From a virus, in IMG/VR virus record IMGVR_UViG_3300025168_000455, positions 1 to 28,900 of that record: a stretch of 28,900 nt of DNA; one strand, 5' to 3'. Below, one piece after another: positions 1 through 6,297 of the stretch (position 1 is its first letter; each line of letters begins with the position of its first letter). The notes beneath the pieces were generated by a model, which had not been told where the DNA came from, searched no databases, and was given only the letters and a program-made list of their open reading frames with translations. Made by a program: the position numbers and the translations under genes.

Positions 1-88
1 GCTTTGCAATCCTAGCTTCTAGTTGTGCAACCTTGTTGTTTGCAGCAGGTGCCTTTTTAGTAGTTTTCTTTTTACTTTTGTCAGCCAT
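1..88 (-). CDS. Lysine-rich hypothetical protein, 3' end outside window
   Basis: Only the first 29 codons are visible, because the frame runs off the left edge. The protein begins MADKSKKKTTKKAPAANNKV and continues into a sequence that looks like the start of a helix (QLEARIAK), so a basic N-terminal tail followed by a coiled coil is likely. The start at 88 follows an A-rich leader ending in ATTATG, the same context as several other late genes here, and there is no clear Shine-Dalgarno. It is the most downstream visible gene of the leftward late operon, 4 bp after the 26 aa gene that ends at 93. Function unknown. Confidence 0.6.
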   Translation of the reverse strand, partial: MADKSKKKTTKKAPAANNKVAQLEARIAK

Positions 89-92
89 AATG

Positions 93-173
93 TTATTTCT
101 TTTTTGGCATTCCGCGCTTTTTAGCTGATGGTCTGCCTACTTTTTTACCGTATGTTCCTTTTCCGTAGGGCAT
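93..173 (-). CDS. Tiny Gly/Lys-rich peptide (26 aa)
   Basis: A 26-codon frame starts MPYGKGTYGKKVGRP and ends in KKK. About a third of its residues are Lys or Arg, with Gly and Tyr making up much of the rest. Very similar MPYGKGTYG-type mini-proteins recur in my memory of marine phage genomes, which supports a real gene despite the size. It sits between two other tiny genes with 2-4 bp gaps, and its start has the A-rich AATTATG leader. The role is unknown; the charge would suit nucleic-acid or membrane contact, but that is inference. Confidence 0.55.
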   Translation of the reverse strand: MPYGKGTYGKKVGRPSAKKRGMPKKK

Positions 174-175
174 AA

Positions 176-256
176 TTATTTTCCTCTTAGTTTGTTAATG
201 ATTAATTTAATTTTAGCAATTAAAGAATCCTTAGTTTTACATAAAAAACATTTCAT
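176..256 (-). CDS. Tiny CxxC peptide (26 aa)
   Basis: A 26-codon frame begins MKCFLCKTKDSLIAKIKLII and ends LRGK. It has one CxxC pair (Cys3, Cys6) and then a short amphipathic, lysine-containing helix. The start at 256 has the AAAATTATG leader shared by late genes here. The gaps are 4 bp from the holin-like gene and 2 bp to the next peptide, so it sits tightly in the operon. A single CxxC could bind metal only as a dimer or with a partner. No family was recognised. Confidence 0.45.
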   Translation of the reverse strand: MKCFLCKTKDSLIAKIKLIINKLRGK

Positions 257-260
257 AATT

Positions 261-656
261 TTACTTGATTGATGATGACCCAAAGTAATAACCAACTATA
301 GCCAATACAGTTTGCCTTATCTCTGGTAGTATAACATATCCTTCAAGGGTAATGTAGTCAATACCTTGGAAAAGTCCAAAAAATCTAGAGTATTCAGAAC
401 CTACTGTAATACCTTCTGGGCTATGAGCCAACAAAAATGGTGCTACAACGACCGCAAATAGCACTACGCATACAATCATACGCCTTACCCAAGAACCACC
501 CCTCTGAGAGGCTTTCTCGTGGCTTATATCGGCTGCCTCTTGCTTAGCAATCATAGAGCTTATGTTAGCTTGCTGAGATTGCACAAGTGAACCTATGAGT
601 TTAAATATAAACCCACTTGCTCCACCGCCTAATAAAGCTATAAGTTCAGTAGTCAC
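261..656 (-). CDS. Putative 3-TM holin
   Basis: This 131 aa protein has three hydrophobic segments: about residues 6-24 (Gly-rich), 59-78 (VCVVLFAVVVAPFLLA) and 108-126. Basic and polar linkers lie between them, including a helix around residues 27-52. Size and topology match phage holins of the three-TM gene-transfer-agent type (Pfam GTA_holin_3TM), which form inner-membrane lesions that release the muralytic enzyme. The start is GTG at 656 and overlaps the stop of the upstream 55 aa gene in a GTGA junction, indicating translational coupling. The only muralytic candidate in the window is at 13991 on the other strand. Another phage membrane protein is possible. Confidence 0.6.
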   Translation of the reverse strand: MTTELIALLGGGASGFIFKLIGSLVQSQQANISSMIAKQEAADISHEKASQRGGSWVRRMIVCVVLFAVVVAPFLLAHSPEGITVGSEYSRFFGLFQGIDYITLEGYVILPEIRQTVLAIVGYYFGSSSIK

Positions 657-820
657 TTAGCTTTAGCCTTAGCTGTTTTAGATAAGTCGCTTAGGTGATA
701 TAGTTTCCTAGACGATTTAGTGTGTGTTTTCCCAGAATGGACACTACCGTTGGGCATCTTGTGCATACCACCAGTGTGTTTTGTTCCATCTCGAAAATAG
801 TGTTTTACCCCTTTAGCCAT
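653..820 (-). CDS. Conserved small basic phage protein (55 aa)
   Basis: The protein begins MAKGVKHYFRDGTKHTGG, continues with HKMPNGSVHSGKTHTKSS, and ends in a Lys/Ala tail. The run of His, Lys, Gly and Thr is distinctive. I recall closely similar MAKGVKHY-type small proteins in marine tailed phages, always of unknown function. It overlaps both neighbours: the stop shares bases with the GTG of the holin-like gene, and its ATG shares one base with the TAA of the 41 aa gene upstream. The eight-odd histidines could bind metal, which is speculation. Confidence 0.65.
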   Translation of the reverse strand: MAKGVKHYFRDGTKHTGGMHKMPNGSVHSGKTHTKSSRKLYHLSDLSKTAKAKAK

Positions 821-945
821 TACTTTTTCTTTTTAGGAAAACCAGCTTTCATATTTTTATATGCTTTAGCTGATATTGTAGATTTAGATTTAGGACGGCT
901 TGTTCCTGCTTTTTTTCTCTTATTTATATTTTCGTATAGTGACAT
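820..945 (-). CDS. Small lysine-rich protein (41 aa)
   Basis: A 41-codon frame begins MSLYENINKRKKAGTSRP and ends in PKKKK. It is strongly basic and rich in Ser/Lys repeats (PKSKSTISAK). It lies in a run of five tiny basic genes, with a 1-base TAATG junction to the next gene and a 1 bp gap from the previous stop. Similar short proteins with a xxKAGTSRPKSKSTI centre occur in aquatic phages as far as I recall, always uncharacterised. No fold can be inferred. Confidence 0.55.
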   Translation of the reverse strand: MSLYENINKRKKAGTSRPKSKSTISAKAYKNMKAGFPKKKK

Positions 946-946
946 A

Positions 947-1210
947 TTAACATTTCCATTTGCGAAGAGCTAATGCTTTTCTGGTTGGACGACCCTTTGA
1001 ATCTTTCATAGGTCCTTTAACGCCAGACATTCTGGCACAAAATGATTTCTTTCGAGCTTTGTTTTTTCCTTTAGGATTACTTTCTGTCACAGGTCTTTTT
1101 AAATTAGAACCCGTTTTCCTGTTGTAGTAATCTCTACCCTTCTGAGACAATCCACCCGTTGGGTTTTTATGCTCTTTGCGCATCGATACGCCTTTTTTCT
1201 TTTCGCTCAT
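947..1210 (-). CDS. Small basic protein, DUF6321-like (87 aa)
   Basis: The 87 aa protein is highly basic. It contains a GGLSQKGRDYYNRKTGSNLK block at residues 19-38, then KSFCARMSGVKGPM (about 55-68) and a C-terminal GRPTRKALALRKW segment. This order of blocks resembles the small phage/host family annotated as DUF6321 in Pfam (from memory). Function is unknown; the basic charge suggests nucleic-acid contact or packing in the virion. The start ATG at 1210 overlaps the TGA of the upstream 49 aa membrane gene (ATGA). Being conserved and embedded in the late operon, it is a real gene with good probability. Confidence 0.7.
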   Translation of the reverse strand: MSEKKKGVSMRKEHKNPTGGLSQKGRDYYNRKTGSNLKRPVTESNPKGKNKARKKSFCARMSGVKGPMKDSKGRPTRKALALRKWKC

Positions 1211-1356
1211 TTTAATATCTTATATATAGATATAGCAGTATGTATAATTGTCATTATTGATGCAATTCCCGCTAGCAATAAACTTATATCCATTAATCCC
1301 CACGATGCTAATAATCCCATAAATGATATTCCTAATCTGTCTATTAAACCGTCCAT
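1207..1356 (-). CDS. Small membrane protein (49 aa)
   Basis: A 49-codon frame begins MDGLIDRLGISFMGLLASWG and then has a hydrophobic stretch of about residues 24-45 (ISLLLAGIASIMTIIHTAIS), predicted as one transmembrane helix and possibly two short ones. It is coupled to the downstream basic gene by an ATGA overlap. Placement near the 3-TM holin candidate makes a lysis-accessory role (antiholin or second holin) conceivable, but nothing in the sequence proves this. A larger plus-strand frame covers the same bases, but it has no phage-like content and opposes the operon. Confidence 0.5.
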   Translation of the reverse strand: MDGLIDRLGISFMGLLASWGLMDISLLLAGIASIMTIIHTAISIYKILK

Positions 1357-1360
1357 TGTT

Positions 1361-1747
1361 CTAAGTTGTTAATTCTGTTATAACTAAAGTTGTTCGTTCT
1401 GTTATGTAAGATGTATCAACGGCAAACTTTGCTTTTTTTATTAAATCTTTATCAAAATAATTCTGTGACTCTTCTGTTAGCCTATGAGCTTTACCAGCAA
1501 CTATATCAGCTTGCGTTGGCGTTGTACCATCTATAGTATAAAATACTCTTTGTTTTTTAGCAATATTCGGCAAAGGAGAAACTACTTCGACTAAACAAAC
1601 CTTAGTGTACCTTGAAAAATCAATTACAGTTTTTACACTAAAGGCATCATTTTTTTCCCATCTCCTAAAATGCCTTCCTGCGTTTGGTCGGTTTATACGT
1701 AACGTAGGAACTTGGCATTCTTCCCTATTTGTTTCGAATACGTTCAC
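1361..1747 (-). CDS. Small structural-type protein, paralogue of the 1751-2080 gene
   Basis: 128 aa, GTG start at 1747. The C-terminal two-thirds is predicted beta-rich and matches the neighbouring 109 aa protein: FYTIDGTTPT against CFTIDGSAVD, AHRLTEESQNYFDKDLIKKAKF against SHRLQAGNQYYFNAELISQAKF, and TELTT against SELTN at the ends. The N-terminal RINRPNAGRHFRRWEKND part is extra. No family name was recognised. Position after the putative adaptor and upstream of small genes suggests a virion accessory, for example a head- or tail-decorating protein. It follows the paralogue with a 3 bp gap. Confidence 0.7.
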   Translation of the reverse strand: MNVFETNREECQVPTLRINRPNAGRHFRRWEKNDAFSVKTVIDFSRYTKVCLVEVVSPLPNIAKKQRVFYTIDGTTPTQADIVAGKAHRLTEESQNYFDKDLIKKAKFAVDTSYITERTTLVITELTT

Positions 1748-1750
1748 AGT

Positions 1751-2080
1751 TTAATTAGTTAACTCTGACGCATACATTATTGCTTCTGCAGAAGCACTAG
1801 GCAGTTTTTTAAACTTAGCTTGCGATATTAATTCTGCATTAAAGTAATATTGATTACCAGCTTGTAATCTATGTGATTTTGAAGTGTCTACGGCACTACC
1901 ATCTATGGTAAAACAAAAACCAGAACCTAATACAGTAATGTATATAACTTTAGTTCTGTCTTTGAAAGCACCAAAGGTTTTTGTGTCTGTAGACCCTGCA
2001 CCAGTATGGGGGATGCTAATTGTTTGTGATGTTGCACCTTCGGTTGGTACATTGTATCTGTTTACTGTATAAGAGTTCAT
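1751..2080 (-). CDS. Small structural-type protein (109 aa), tandem paralogue
   Basis: A 109 aa protein rich in Thr, Ser and short beta strands (QTISIPHTGAG, KVIYITVLGSGFCFTIDGSA). The central TIDG and HRL...YYF...LI..AKF blocks match the following 128 aa gene, so the two probably arose by tandem duplication. No catalytic motif or membrane segment is visible. The 1 bp gap from the upstream 338 aa gene indicates co-translation. A small virion decoration or tail-associated protein is the most economical reading, but the family is unrecognised. Confidence 0.7.
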   Translation of the reverse strand: MNSYTVNRYNVPTEGATSQTISIPHTGAGSTDTKTFGAFKDRTKVIYITVLGSGFCFTIDGSAVDTSKSHRLQAGNQYYFNAELISQAKFKKLPSASAEAIMYASELTN

Positions 2081-2081
2081 G

Positions 2082-3098
2082 TTATCTTGATTGGCGATTT
2101 ACGTAAGTTGAAAATCGCATAGTGGCGTTGTTGTTGTTAGCTATTATATCATTACGTTCAAGCTGAAGGTCTAAAGCCCCTTTGGCTATTTCTTCTTCAG
2201 TCATTGCTTTTTGATGTTGTCCATCCATGCGCAAGAAATCAGCGTATGCTGTATGCGCTATAAATGAGAAAAATTCTTCTGGAACTATTTCTGTAGAGGT
2301 TCCGTAATCAGAAGATGTAGTAAATTTAACAAAAGGTTTCTTGTATGTTACAAATGCACTATTACCAGTAAGAGTAGAGTTAACAATATTAGCCCCATCT
2401 GCATCTACAAAAAAATCATATTCAATAGAAGAATTTCTTTGCAACGCCCTTTCTTGGTATATTCTTATAAAATCACCGATTGTTGCAAGAGTGCCTGTAG
2501 CTTCAGAAGTGTTAAGTATTGGAAAAAGCGGAGAATCGTATAAAATTTTTGCACAACCATTTACTTCAATGTTTGCGGGACTATTTGCTGGGCTGATACT
2601 TGCCCCACTGTGACCCCATTCCTTAACTTCCGCTGGGCTACCATAAATTGCAGTATCTGTAGTGTTTTGATGAAAATAATGTATACCATTATCTGCAGTA
2701 TATGTGACTACATTAGTAATTGGATTAATTGTATATTCAGAACCAGAAAATAAAAACCACCTTCCGCTTCGTCGACAAAAACTATTCGTTTTACTAGTAG
2801 TTGATACAAATACATCCGCTCCACTATCTCTGCCTAAAGCAGTATCCGAAGTGCCAACCTTTACAAACATAGCGTCTGGTGGGCTTTGATTTTGATAATT
2901 TTTAAATTCAATAGAAACCACTGGTCTTTCTTCAGAGGGAACTAAATAACGAACCCAGCTAGGTGATTGCAAATACGCTTGGTAATACCTGCGGTTTATA
3001 AACCTAGACACATCGGCTTGTTCTTCGGCCGTAAAAGCATTAACGCCCGCCAAAGATTGCACTAAGTTAAATAAATCTCCGTATGTCCTATTTTGCAT
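2082..3098 (-). CDS. Putative head-tail adaptor or neck structural protein (338 aa)
   Basis: The N-terminal 60 residues (MQNRTYGDLFNLVQSLAGVN, then a helix ending in FINRRYYQAYLQSPSW) form a helical domain of the kind seen at the start of phage head-tail adaptor proteins. The rest looks beta-rich, with many Thr/Asn strands such as YTINPITNVVTYTADNG. The C-terminal part (FIAHTAYADFLRMDGQHQKA) is helical again and resembles the tail of similar phage adaptors. Location, two genes after the capsid and before small structural genes, supports a neck or tail-tube role. A TAATG junction couples it to the upstream gene. Family assignment is by pattern, not by search. Confidence 0.6.
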   Translation of the reverse strand: MQNRTYGDLFNLVQSLAGVNAFTAEEQADVSRFINRRYYQAYLQSPSWVRYLVPSEERPVVSIEFKNYQNQSPPDAMFVKVGTSDTALGRDSGADVFVSTTSKTNSFCRRSGRWFLFSGSEYTINPITNVVTYTADNGIHYFHQNTTDTAIYGSPAEVKEWGHSGASISPANSPANIEVNGCAKILYDSPLFPILNTSEATGTLATIGDFIRIYQERALQRNSSIEYDFFVDADGANIVNSTLTGNSAFVTYKKPFVKFTTSSDYGTSTEIVPEEFFSFIAHTAYADFLRMDGQHQKAMTEEEIAKGALDLQLERNDIIANNNNATMRFSTYVNRQSR

Positions 3099-3409
3099 TA
3101 TATTTTATTAGGGGATAAGTCCGAAAACTTCTTGTTATAGTATTGTAAAAAATTCTTAGAATGCACTTCGTTGTGTCCATACTTACTCGTAAGTCGGAAA
3201 AATTCTCTAGCAGGCATAGTAGCTACGCATTTTCCTAAACTAGGATGCGTCTTGCCTTTCATTTCGTGTGCTTCTTTTTTTGCTTGAGCAACTCTTAGAT
3301 GCTCTGTTTCTCTTTCAAGTTTAAACCCACTTTTGATTTCATTCAAAAATGCTTGGTCTAACTCTCCGTCAGTAAAACTTCTTGGTAAATCTGTAATAAT
3401 ATCGGTCAT
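3098..3409 (-). CDS. Hypothetical protein in head gene cluster (103 aa)
   Basis: The chosen start is ATG at 3409 (MTDIITDLPRSFTDG). An upstream in-frame TTG at 3445 would put the start inside a terminator hairpin and is unlikely. The protein is polar and mostly helical (LNEIKSGFKLERETEHLRVAQAKKEA), with a C-terminal FFRLTSKYGHNE segment. I recall similar sequences next to capsid genes in marine phages, unannotated. It directly follows the U-tract of a terminator-like hairpin and has no Shine-Dalgarno, so it may be expressed only by read-through. It ends in a TAATG overlap with the 338 aa gene. Confidence 0.65.
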   Translation of the reverse strand: MTDIITDLPRSFTDGELDQAFLNEIKSGFKLERETEHLRVAQAKKEAHEMKGKTHPSLGKCVATMPAREFFRLTSKYGHNEVHSKNFLQYYNKKFSDLSPNKI

Positions 3410-3439
3410 AAAAAAAATGGCAGGGGGCTTTCGCCCCCC
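3410..3439 (-). terminator. Rho-independent terminator after capsid genes
   Basis: On the minus strand a perfect 6 bp GC stem, GGGGGC/GCCCCC, is closed by a GAAA (GNRA-type) tetraloop. It is followed after CTGCC-like spacing by eight T residues (A8 at 3410-3417 on the plus strand). This is a textbook intrinsic terminator placed downstream of the capsid and decoration genes. It is not at an operon end, because genes continue on the same strand, so it would attenuate rather than end transcription. The T-tract abuts the ATG of the next gene. Confidence 0.8.
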
Positions 3440-3454
3440 AACCAAAATATAATA

Positions 3455-3907
3455 TTAGGCGTTTAAGCGTCTAATAGCTAGTTGAAGTGTTAGTTCACCT
3501 GTTGTACTTACATCAAGTGCTGAAGCTGAAGTAACAGTAATGTTACCATCTGCTGCTGCTACAACTTTTAAGGCTGTAACTGATGAACCAGATGTATCAA
3601 TAGTTGGCGATAAACCAAGTCCTGTATCTACTTTAATTTGAACAGTATTGACGTTTGAGTTAAGGATTAATCCTTCTGCTTTAACGCCACTGCCATCAAT
3701 AGCTGCATCGTATCCAACACTAAGGTTAGAACTTACGCTGAAGGCTTCACTAATGTTTAAAGCAGCGCCATGAATGACATCTCCTTTTTTCACTGGAATA
3801 TTTACTAATGTAGTTGTATTACCAGCGGCAGTAGTGAAATCGCCTGGAGATAAGATAATTTTATCTGTGTATCCGTCTGCGGATTCGTTAATAGTTAATC
3901 TAGACAT
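3455..3907 (-). CDS. Putative head decoration/stabilisation protein (150 aa)
   Basis: The start is placed at ATG 3907 (MSRLTINESADGYTDKI), because AAAGGAGA lies 11 bases upstream and the longer frame would overlap the capsid 3' end. The 150 aa protein is beta-rich and almost free of Cys, Trp and long helices, with Ser/Thr/Val-rich strands (VIHGAALNISEAF, VQIKVDTGLGLS, LTLQLAIRRL). It lies directly after the major capsid gene, the usual place for decoration or cement proteins. It is the last gene before the terminator, consistent with capsid-level expression. The fold inference is from composition only. Confidence 0.7.
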   Translation of the reverse strand: MSRLTINESADGYTDKIILSPGDFTTAAGNTTTLVNIPVKKGDVIHGAALNISEAFSVSSNLSVGYDAAIDGSGVKAEGLILNSNVNTVQIKVDTGLGLSPTIDTSGSSVTALKVVAAADGNITVTSASALDVSTTGELTLQLAIRRLNA

Positions 3908-3926
3908 AATATTTTTTTCTCCTTTG

Positions 3927-4940
3927 TTAAGCGATAATTTTACCGTGAGCTGCTGGGTGGTAAACACCTAGTGTAAGCGCACAATCAACAAATCCACGTT
4001 CGCCACCACCTAAGTTAGGTAAGCGTGTGCTTCCCATAGGGATGAGGTCGTGAATACCGACATAGTTAGGGTTAATAATGTAACCATCAGCGTGACTGGT
4101 GTTATCTCCAGTAACGGTAGCAGGTGCAGTATCTGGGTTCATATTAACAACTGATACGACTCCGTGGTCAGACTCATATAACTCAACTGATAACTTGATA
4201 GTTGTTTGCCCTTGGTCCATATTTACAACACGTAATGGATTAGTACCAACATTTGCACTTAAACGAGCAAAGTCTGATATACGTCTACGTAGACCTGTAT
4301 CAGCAACAAGCATCATATTAGAAGATTCTCCTGTTTGACGGAAGATACTTGATAATTGAGTGTTGAGGATTGACTCTGTGTACAAGCTACCCGCGTCAGA
4401 GTTATTTGCAGTAGGAGTTGCATAAGCTGCAGGAATATCGGTAGGTGTACCCGCGATAGTAGTTCCATCAGCTAACCATGTACCTAAACCGCGAAGACCA
4501 TAATTAGTACCAGCACCGTTCTCTACAGAGCGGTCATTAGAACTAAGGATAGTAGCTTCAACGTCACGTTTAAGTTCACGTATTGCTTTTGATTCGGCTT
4601 GGGCAACTTTTGCAGGTCCAACAGAGTCAACAGCTTCTTGTAAATCAGAAACCATATAATCTCTACGGAATTTTTGCACGTAATTACCTAGGCGCGCACG
4701 GTCAGCGAATTTGTCATCGAATGTAGTGACATCTGCTCCTTCTGAGACACCAGTGGTCACAGGGGATTTCAGTTTGTCAACTGTCCATTCAGCGAATGTA
4801 GCTGAGGCTTTCTGCTTTGAGGCAGATGAAAGGACTGGAGTTTCTTCGGGCGCAAGGATTGTTAAGACATCTGTCAAATCCTCACGATTAGAAACTGCAG
4901 AACCTGTATTTGTTGTATCGAATGTATTTGAAAACGACAT
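3927..4940 (-). CDS. Major capsid protein, SU10/DUF5309-like
   Basis: A 337 aa protein whose N-terminal part (SNREDLTDVLTILAPEETPV, then FAEWTVDKL) resembles the SU10-type major head protein family (Pfam DUF5309), an HK97-fold shell protein. Further support: a long helix of about residues 100-132 (SVGPAKVAQAESKAIRELKR), a DTGLRRRISDF segment and a C-terminal LGVYHPAAHG. It follows the scaffold gene, with a 12 bp gap, and precedes a decoration-like gene, the usual head order. The leader is A-rich (TTAAAAATTATG) with no SD, notable for what should be the most abundant virion protein. Confidence 0.88.
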   Translation of the reverse strand: MSFSNTFDTTNTGSAVSNREDLTDVLTILAPEETPVLSSASKQKASATFAEWTVDKLKSPVTTGVSEGADVTTFDDKFADRARLGNYVQKFRRDYMVSDLQEAVDSVGPAKVAQAESKAIRELKRDVEATILSSNDRSVENGAGTNYGLRGLGTWLADGTTIAGTPTDIPAAYATPTANNSDAGSLYTESILNTQLSSIFRQTGESSNMMLVADTGLRRRISDFARLSANVGTNPLRVVNMDQGQTTIKLSVELYESDHGVVSVVNMNPDTAPATVTGDNTSHADGYIINPNYVGIHDLIPMGSTRLPNLGGGERGFVDCALTLGVYHPAAHGKIIA

Positions 4941-4952
4941 AATTTTTAAGTT

Positions 4953-6008
4953 TTACTTTCTATTTTGCATTTGTAAGGTTCTTAGAGCTACGAAATCAGC
5001 AGCAGTTCCGCTATCGCTAAACTGTTGAGACACCGATTGTATTTTTTTAACTGTTCTTGGAGCAGTTTTTTCAGACTTAGCAGCTGTTGTTGATGCAGTT
5101 TTAGGAGGAGTGCTTCTTATTCTTGGAGCAGGTGTAGTACGTGAAGTAATAGCCTTTCGTCCGTACATACTGTTTGCTGCGTGAGCAACAAGATACGGCA
5201 TTTGTACGGCTACCTCTGGGTTGTCTTTAGTTAAATCACTTAACCTTTTGTCACCCATCATTGACTGATACTTTTTATACACTTCACTTTGTTCGTTTTT
5301 CATCCAAGGCAATTCAACTCTGGCCTTCTGTTCAAAGGCGGACTTGGCTTGAGAAGCATCGTGTTGCTTCTTAATAGTCTGCATTTGGGCTGGAATGAAT
5401 TTCCGTATCATGTTTTGAGAATGCCTCAATGTTTTACGAACTTCTGCTTTAGTAACATCTCTTCCTTCTACTGTAGCAATAATGTCTTCTGGACCGTAGT
5501 CACCTTTCTCATACAATAAATCTTCTGCCCAATCCACAACTTCTTGTGCATTGACGGCTTCTGTTTGTAATGCTTGAGGGTCAATAACTTTCTTTAAAGG
5601 ATTGTCTTTTACAACAGGAACTTTCTCTTCTTTTTGTTTTTGGAGATTATTCAACTGCTCTTCCATTTTCGCCATACGTTCTTCAGCTGCTTTTCTTTTG
5701 GCGGTTAATTCACCGTATCTAGCAACTGCATTACTGTTAAGCTTCTTGGAGACTTCCTTAATTTGGTCTTCAGACATACTGTCTAAATCTAACTGTGAAA
5801 GAACGTCTGCTTCGGTTTCTTCAGTTACTTCATCCGTGGCGCTCTTTTCAACCACTTCTTCTTCAACTGCTTCCTCCTTAGCTACTACTTCGGGTTCTTC
5901 CTTTTGAGAAGAACCAACTCGACGATTTATAAAATCGTTGGGTGTCATATTCTGTACGCCATTTTTTTGTTCTGACTCTGCGGTGTCAGTGCTGTTTTCT
6001 TCTGTCAT
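4953..6008 (-). CDS. Capsid scaffold protein
   Basis: 351 aa. Residues 1-75 are acidic (EEVVEKSATDEVTEETEADV), followed by a long coiled coil of about residues 75-130 (KKLNSNAVARYGELTAKRKA, EERMAKMEEQLNNLQKQKEE). A Ser/Thr/Lys/Pro-rich basic region of about residues 285-330 lies near the C-terminus (TPAPRIRSTPPKTASTTAAK). Acidic start, central coiled coil and basic C-terminal capsid-binding tail, placed between portal and capsid genes, is the standard scaffold layout. The scaffold would direct shell assembly and then leave. AGGGAG lies about 11 bases before the ATG. No protease motif was seen. Confidence 0.82.
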   Translation of the reverse strand: MTEENSTDTAESEQKNGVQNMTPNDFINRRVGSSQKEEPEVVAKEEAVEEEVVEKSATDEVTEETEADVLSQLDLDSMSEDQIKEVSKKLNSNAVARYGELTAKRKAAEERMAKMEEQLNNLQKQKEEKVPVVKDNPLKKVIDPQALQTEAVNAQEVVDWAEDLLYEKGDYGPEDIIATVEGRDVTKAEVRKTLRHSQNMIRKFIPAQMQTIKKQHDASQAKSAFEQKARVELPWMKNEQSEVYKKYQSMMGDKRLSDLTKDNPEVAVQMPYLVAHAANSMYGRKAITSRTTPAPRIRSTPPKTASTTAAKSEKTAPRTVKKIQSVSQQFSDSGTAADFVALRTLQMQNRK

Positions 6009-6052
6009 AATTTGTCCACTCCCTTTACGCCTGGAGAGATTGCGATAAAATC

Positions 6053-6058
6053 ATTATA
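6053..6058 (-). promoter_or_regulatory. Possible promoter -10 (TATAAT) before scaffold
   Basis: On the minus strand a perfect TATAAT overlaps the end of the 79 aa gene and lies 45-50 bp before the scaffold ATG, in one of the largest gaps of the late cluster. The region where a -35 should be reads TATAAA at 17 bp spacing, a poor match. With the terminator at 3410-3439, a promoter here would bound a scaffold-capsid-decoration unit. The evidence is one hexamer, so confidence is low. Confidence 0.3.
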
Positions 6059-6293
6059 CTACATTAGACAAGCGCTTTATATGTTCGCTATGAGTAATCT
6101 GTAAAGTTTGCCAATCTACAATCTGTAATATTTGGTCATAAGTCAAAATTCTACCAGAGATTTGCTGAATACTTTCAGAATTAGAGTTATGCAATTCTGC
6201 TATAGCCTCTTCTCTTAGTTGATGAATTGTGTTTATTAGCACCGCAAAATGTTCGTGGTGCTTTAGATATTTCAGTGCTTCCTCTAGTGACAT
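6054..6293 (-). CDS. Hypothetical protein between portal and scaffold (79 aa)
   Basis: A mostly helical 79 aa protein (MSLEEALKYLKHHEHFAVLI, then HQLREEAIAELHNSNSESIQ and TYDQILQIVDW). Small helical proteins with a similar pattern occur beside the portal gene in many podovirus-like aquatic phages, where their function is not known to me. It begins 4 bp after the portal stop, which supports co-translation. No signal peptide, membrane segment or metal site is visible. Confidence 0.7.
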   Translation of the reverse strand: MSLEEALKYLKHHEHFAVLINTIHQLREEAIAELHNSNSESIQQISGRILTYDQILQIVDWQTLQITHSEHIKRLSNVV

Positions 6294-6297
6294 ATAC

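Noticed and set aside
722-973. Plus-strand 83 aa hydrophobic frame
   Set aside because: Antisense to three well-coupled small genes, with no leader or context; its hydrophobicity comes from reading lysine codons backwards.
3098-3445. Longer TTG-start version of the 103 aa gene
   Set aside because: The extra 12 codons would be the terminator hairpin and its T-tract; the internal ATG at 3409 is the sensible start.
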